Assembly (NCBI GenBank): GCA_003476595.1
Contig: DMTU01000211.1
Coordinates: 17,677-24,421 of the forward strand
Length of the DNA stretch: 6,745 nucleotides
Source of the DNA: Acidimicrobiaceae bacterium
Lineage (GTDB): Bacteria > Actinomycetota > Acidimicrobiia > Acidimicrobiales > Salinilacustritrichaceae
Direction of reading: 5' to 3'
The position numbers were made by a program, and so were the translations under genes. The notes beneath the pieces were generated by a model. It was not told the origin of the DNA. It did not search any database and saw only the letters and a list, made by a program, of their open reading frames with translations. Below, piece by piece: positions 6,578-6,745 of the stretch (the stretch's first letter is position 1; each line of letters opens with the position of its first letter).

Positions 6578-6745
6578 TCAGCCCACCTCGGCCAGGTCGT
6601 CGCCGAAGCGCTTCATGCGGTCCAGCACCCGGTCGGCGGTCGGGTCGGCCATGTCGTCGACGATGCGGCCGTCGGCCAGGAACAGGACCCGGTTGGCGTA
6701 GGCCGCCGACGCCGGGTCGTGGGTGACCATGACGATCGTCTGGCC
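6578..6745 (-). CDS. ABC transporter ATP-binding protein (LolD/MacB type), C-terminal fragment
   Basis: Only the last 55 residues are in the window; the gene continues past the right edge. The visible part reads GQTIVMVTHDPASAAYANRV, with the H-loop (switch) histidine in VTHDP, then LFLADGRIVDD, the usual strand and turn after it, and a short charged tail ending in DDLAEVG. Together with the FtsX-type permease starting one base after its TGA (TGAGATG), this identifies it as the energising subunit of that exporter. The Walker A, Walker B and signature motifs would lie outside the window and cannot be checked. The two genes are almost certainly cotranscribed and translationally coupled. Confidence 0.92.
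   Translation of the reverse strand, partial: GQTIVMVTHDPASAAYANRVLFLADGRIVDDMADPTADRVLDRMKRFGDDLAEVG
6583..6588 (-). promoter_or_regulatory. Ribosome binding site for the ABC permease
   Basis: AGGTGG on the minus strand lies six bases before the permease ATG (6576-6574), within the last codons of the ATPase gene. It supports that start. Confidence 0.6.

Noticed and set aside
1..6745. Mobile element, phage, toxin-antitoxin or defence system
   Set aside because: No transposase, integrase, terminal repeats, small toxin-like pairs, nuclease or CRISPR repeats were seen on either strand. Composition looks uniform across the window.

Overview
This window is G+C-rich DNA, with strong G/C preference at third codon positions and several GTG starts. 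It encodes families common in Actinomycetota: a SAM methyltransferase, PPOX-type split-barrel flavoproteins, a Ca2+-dependent phosphoinositide phospholipase C lipoprotein and a ten-helix FtsX-type ABC permease. I infer an actinobacterium, possibly of an Acidimicrobiia-like lineage. The phylum is moderately well supported by gene content; anything finer is a guess. Genes fill almost the whole window, and no gap exceeds about 70 bases. I see no tRNA, rRNA, CRISPR array, insertion sequence, prophage gene or attachment site.

Layout from left to right. (1) A 5'-truncated plus-strand gene for a MaoC/hot-dog-fold protein ends at 677. It converges, with a 9-base gap, on (2) a minus-strand class I SAM-dependent methyltransferase (687-1295). 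(3) A 67-base divergent intergenic region separates the methyltransferase from a plus-strand pair of flavin split-barrel proteins: a PaiB-like FMN-binding protein (1363-1986) and a PPOX-family protein (1979-2452) that overlaps it by 8 bases. (4) After a 45-base spacer comes a secreted lipoprotein of the Ca2+-dependent PI-PLC family (2498-3706), joined by an ATGA overlap to a small acylphosphatase (3703-3996). (5) Converging on that from the right is a minus-strand ABC exporter module. Its ATPase C-terminus enters at the right edge (6578-6745), and the 846-residue permease (4036-6576) starts one base after the ATPase stop.

As a whole this looks like an ordinary chromosomal region of small operons, and I found no convincing new multi-gene system. 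The points most worth a second look are four. The split-barrel pair is translationally coupled, and one member belongs to a family often labelled a transcriptional regulator although no DNA-binding domain is visible. The exported phosphoinositide phospholipase C is in a likely PI-containing host and is coupled to a cytosolic acylphosphatase. A 23-base near-repeat occupies the two spacers flanking the PLC-acylphosphatase pair. The divergent region has leaderless-looking starts on both sides and a perfect 11-base palindrome in the middle.
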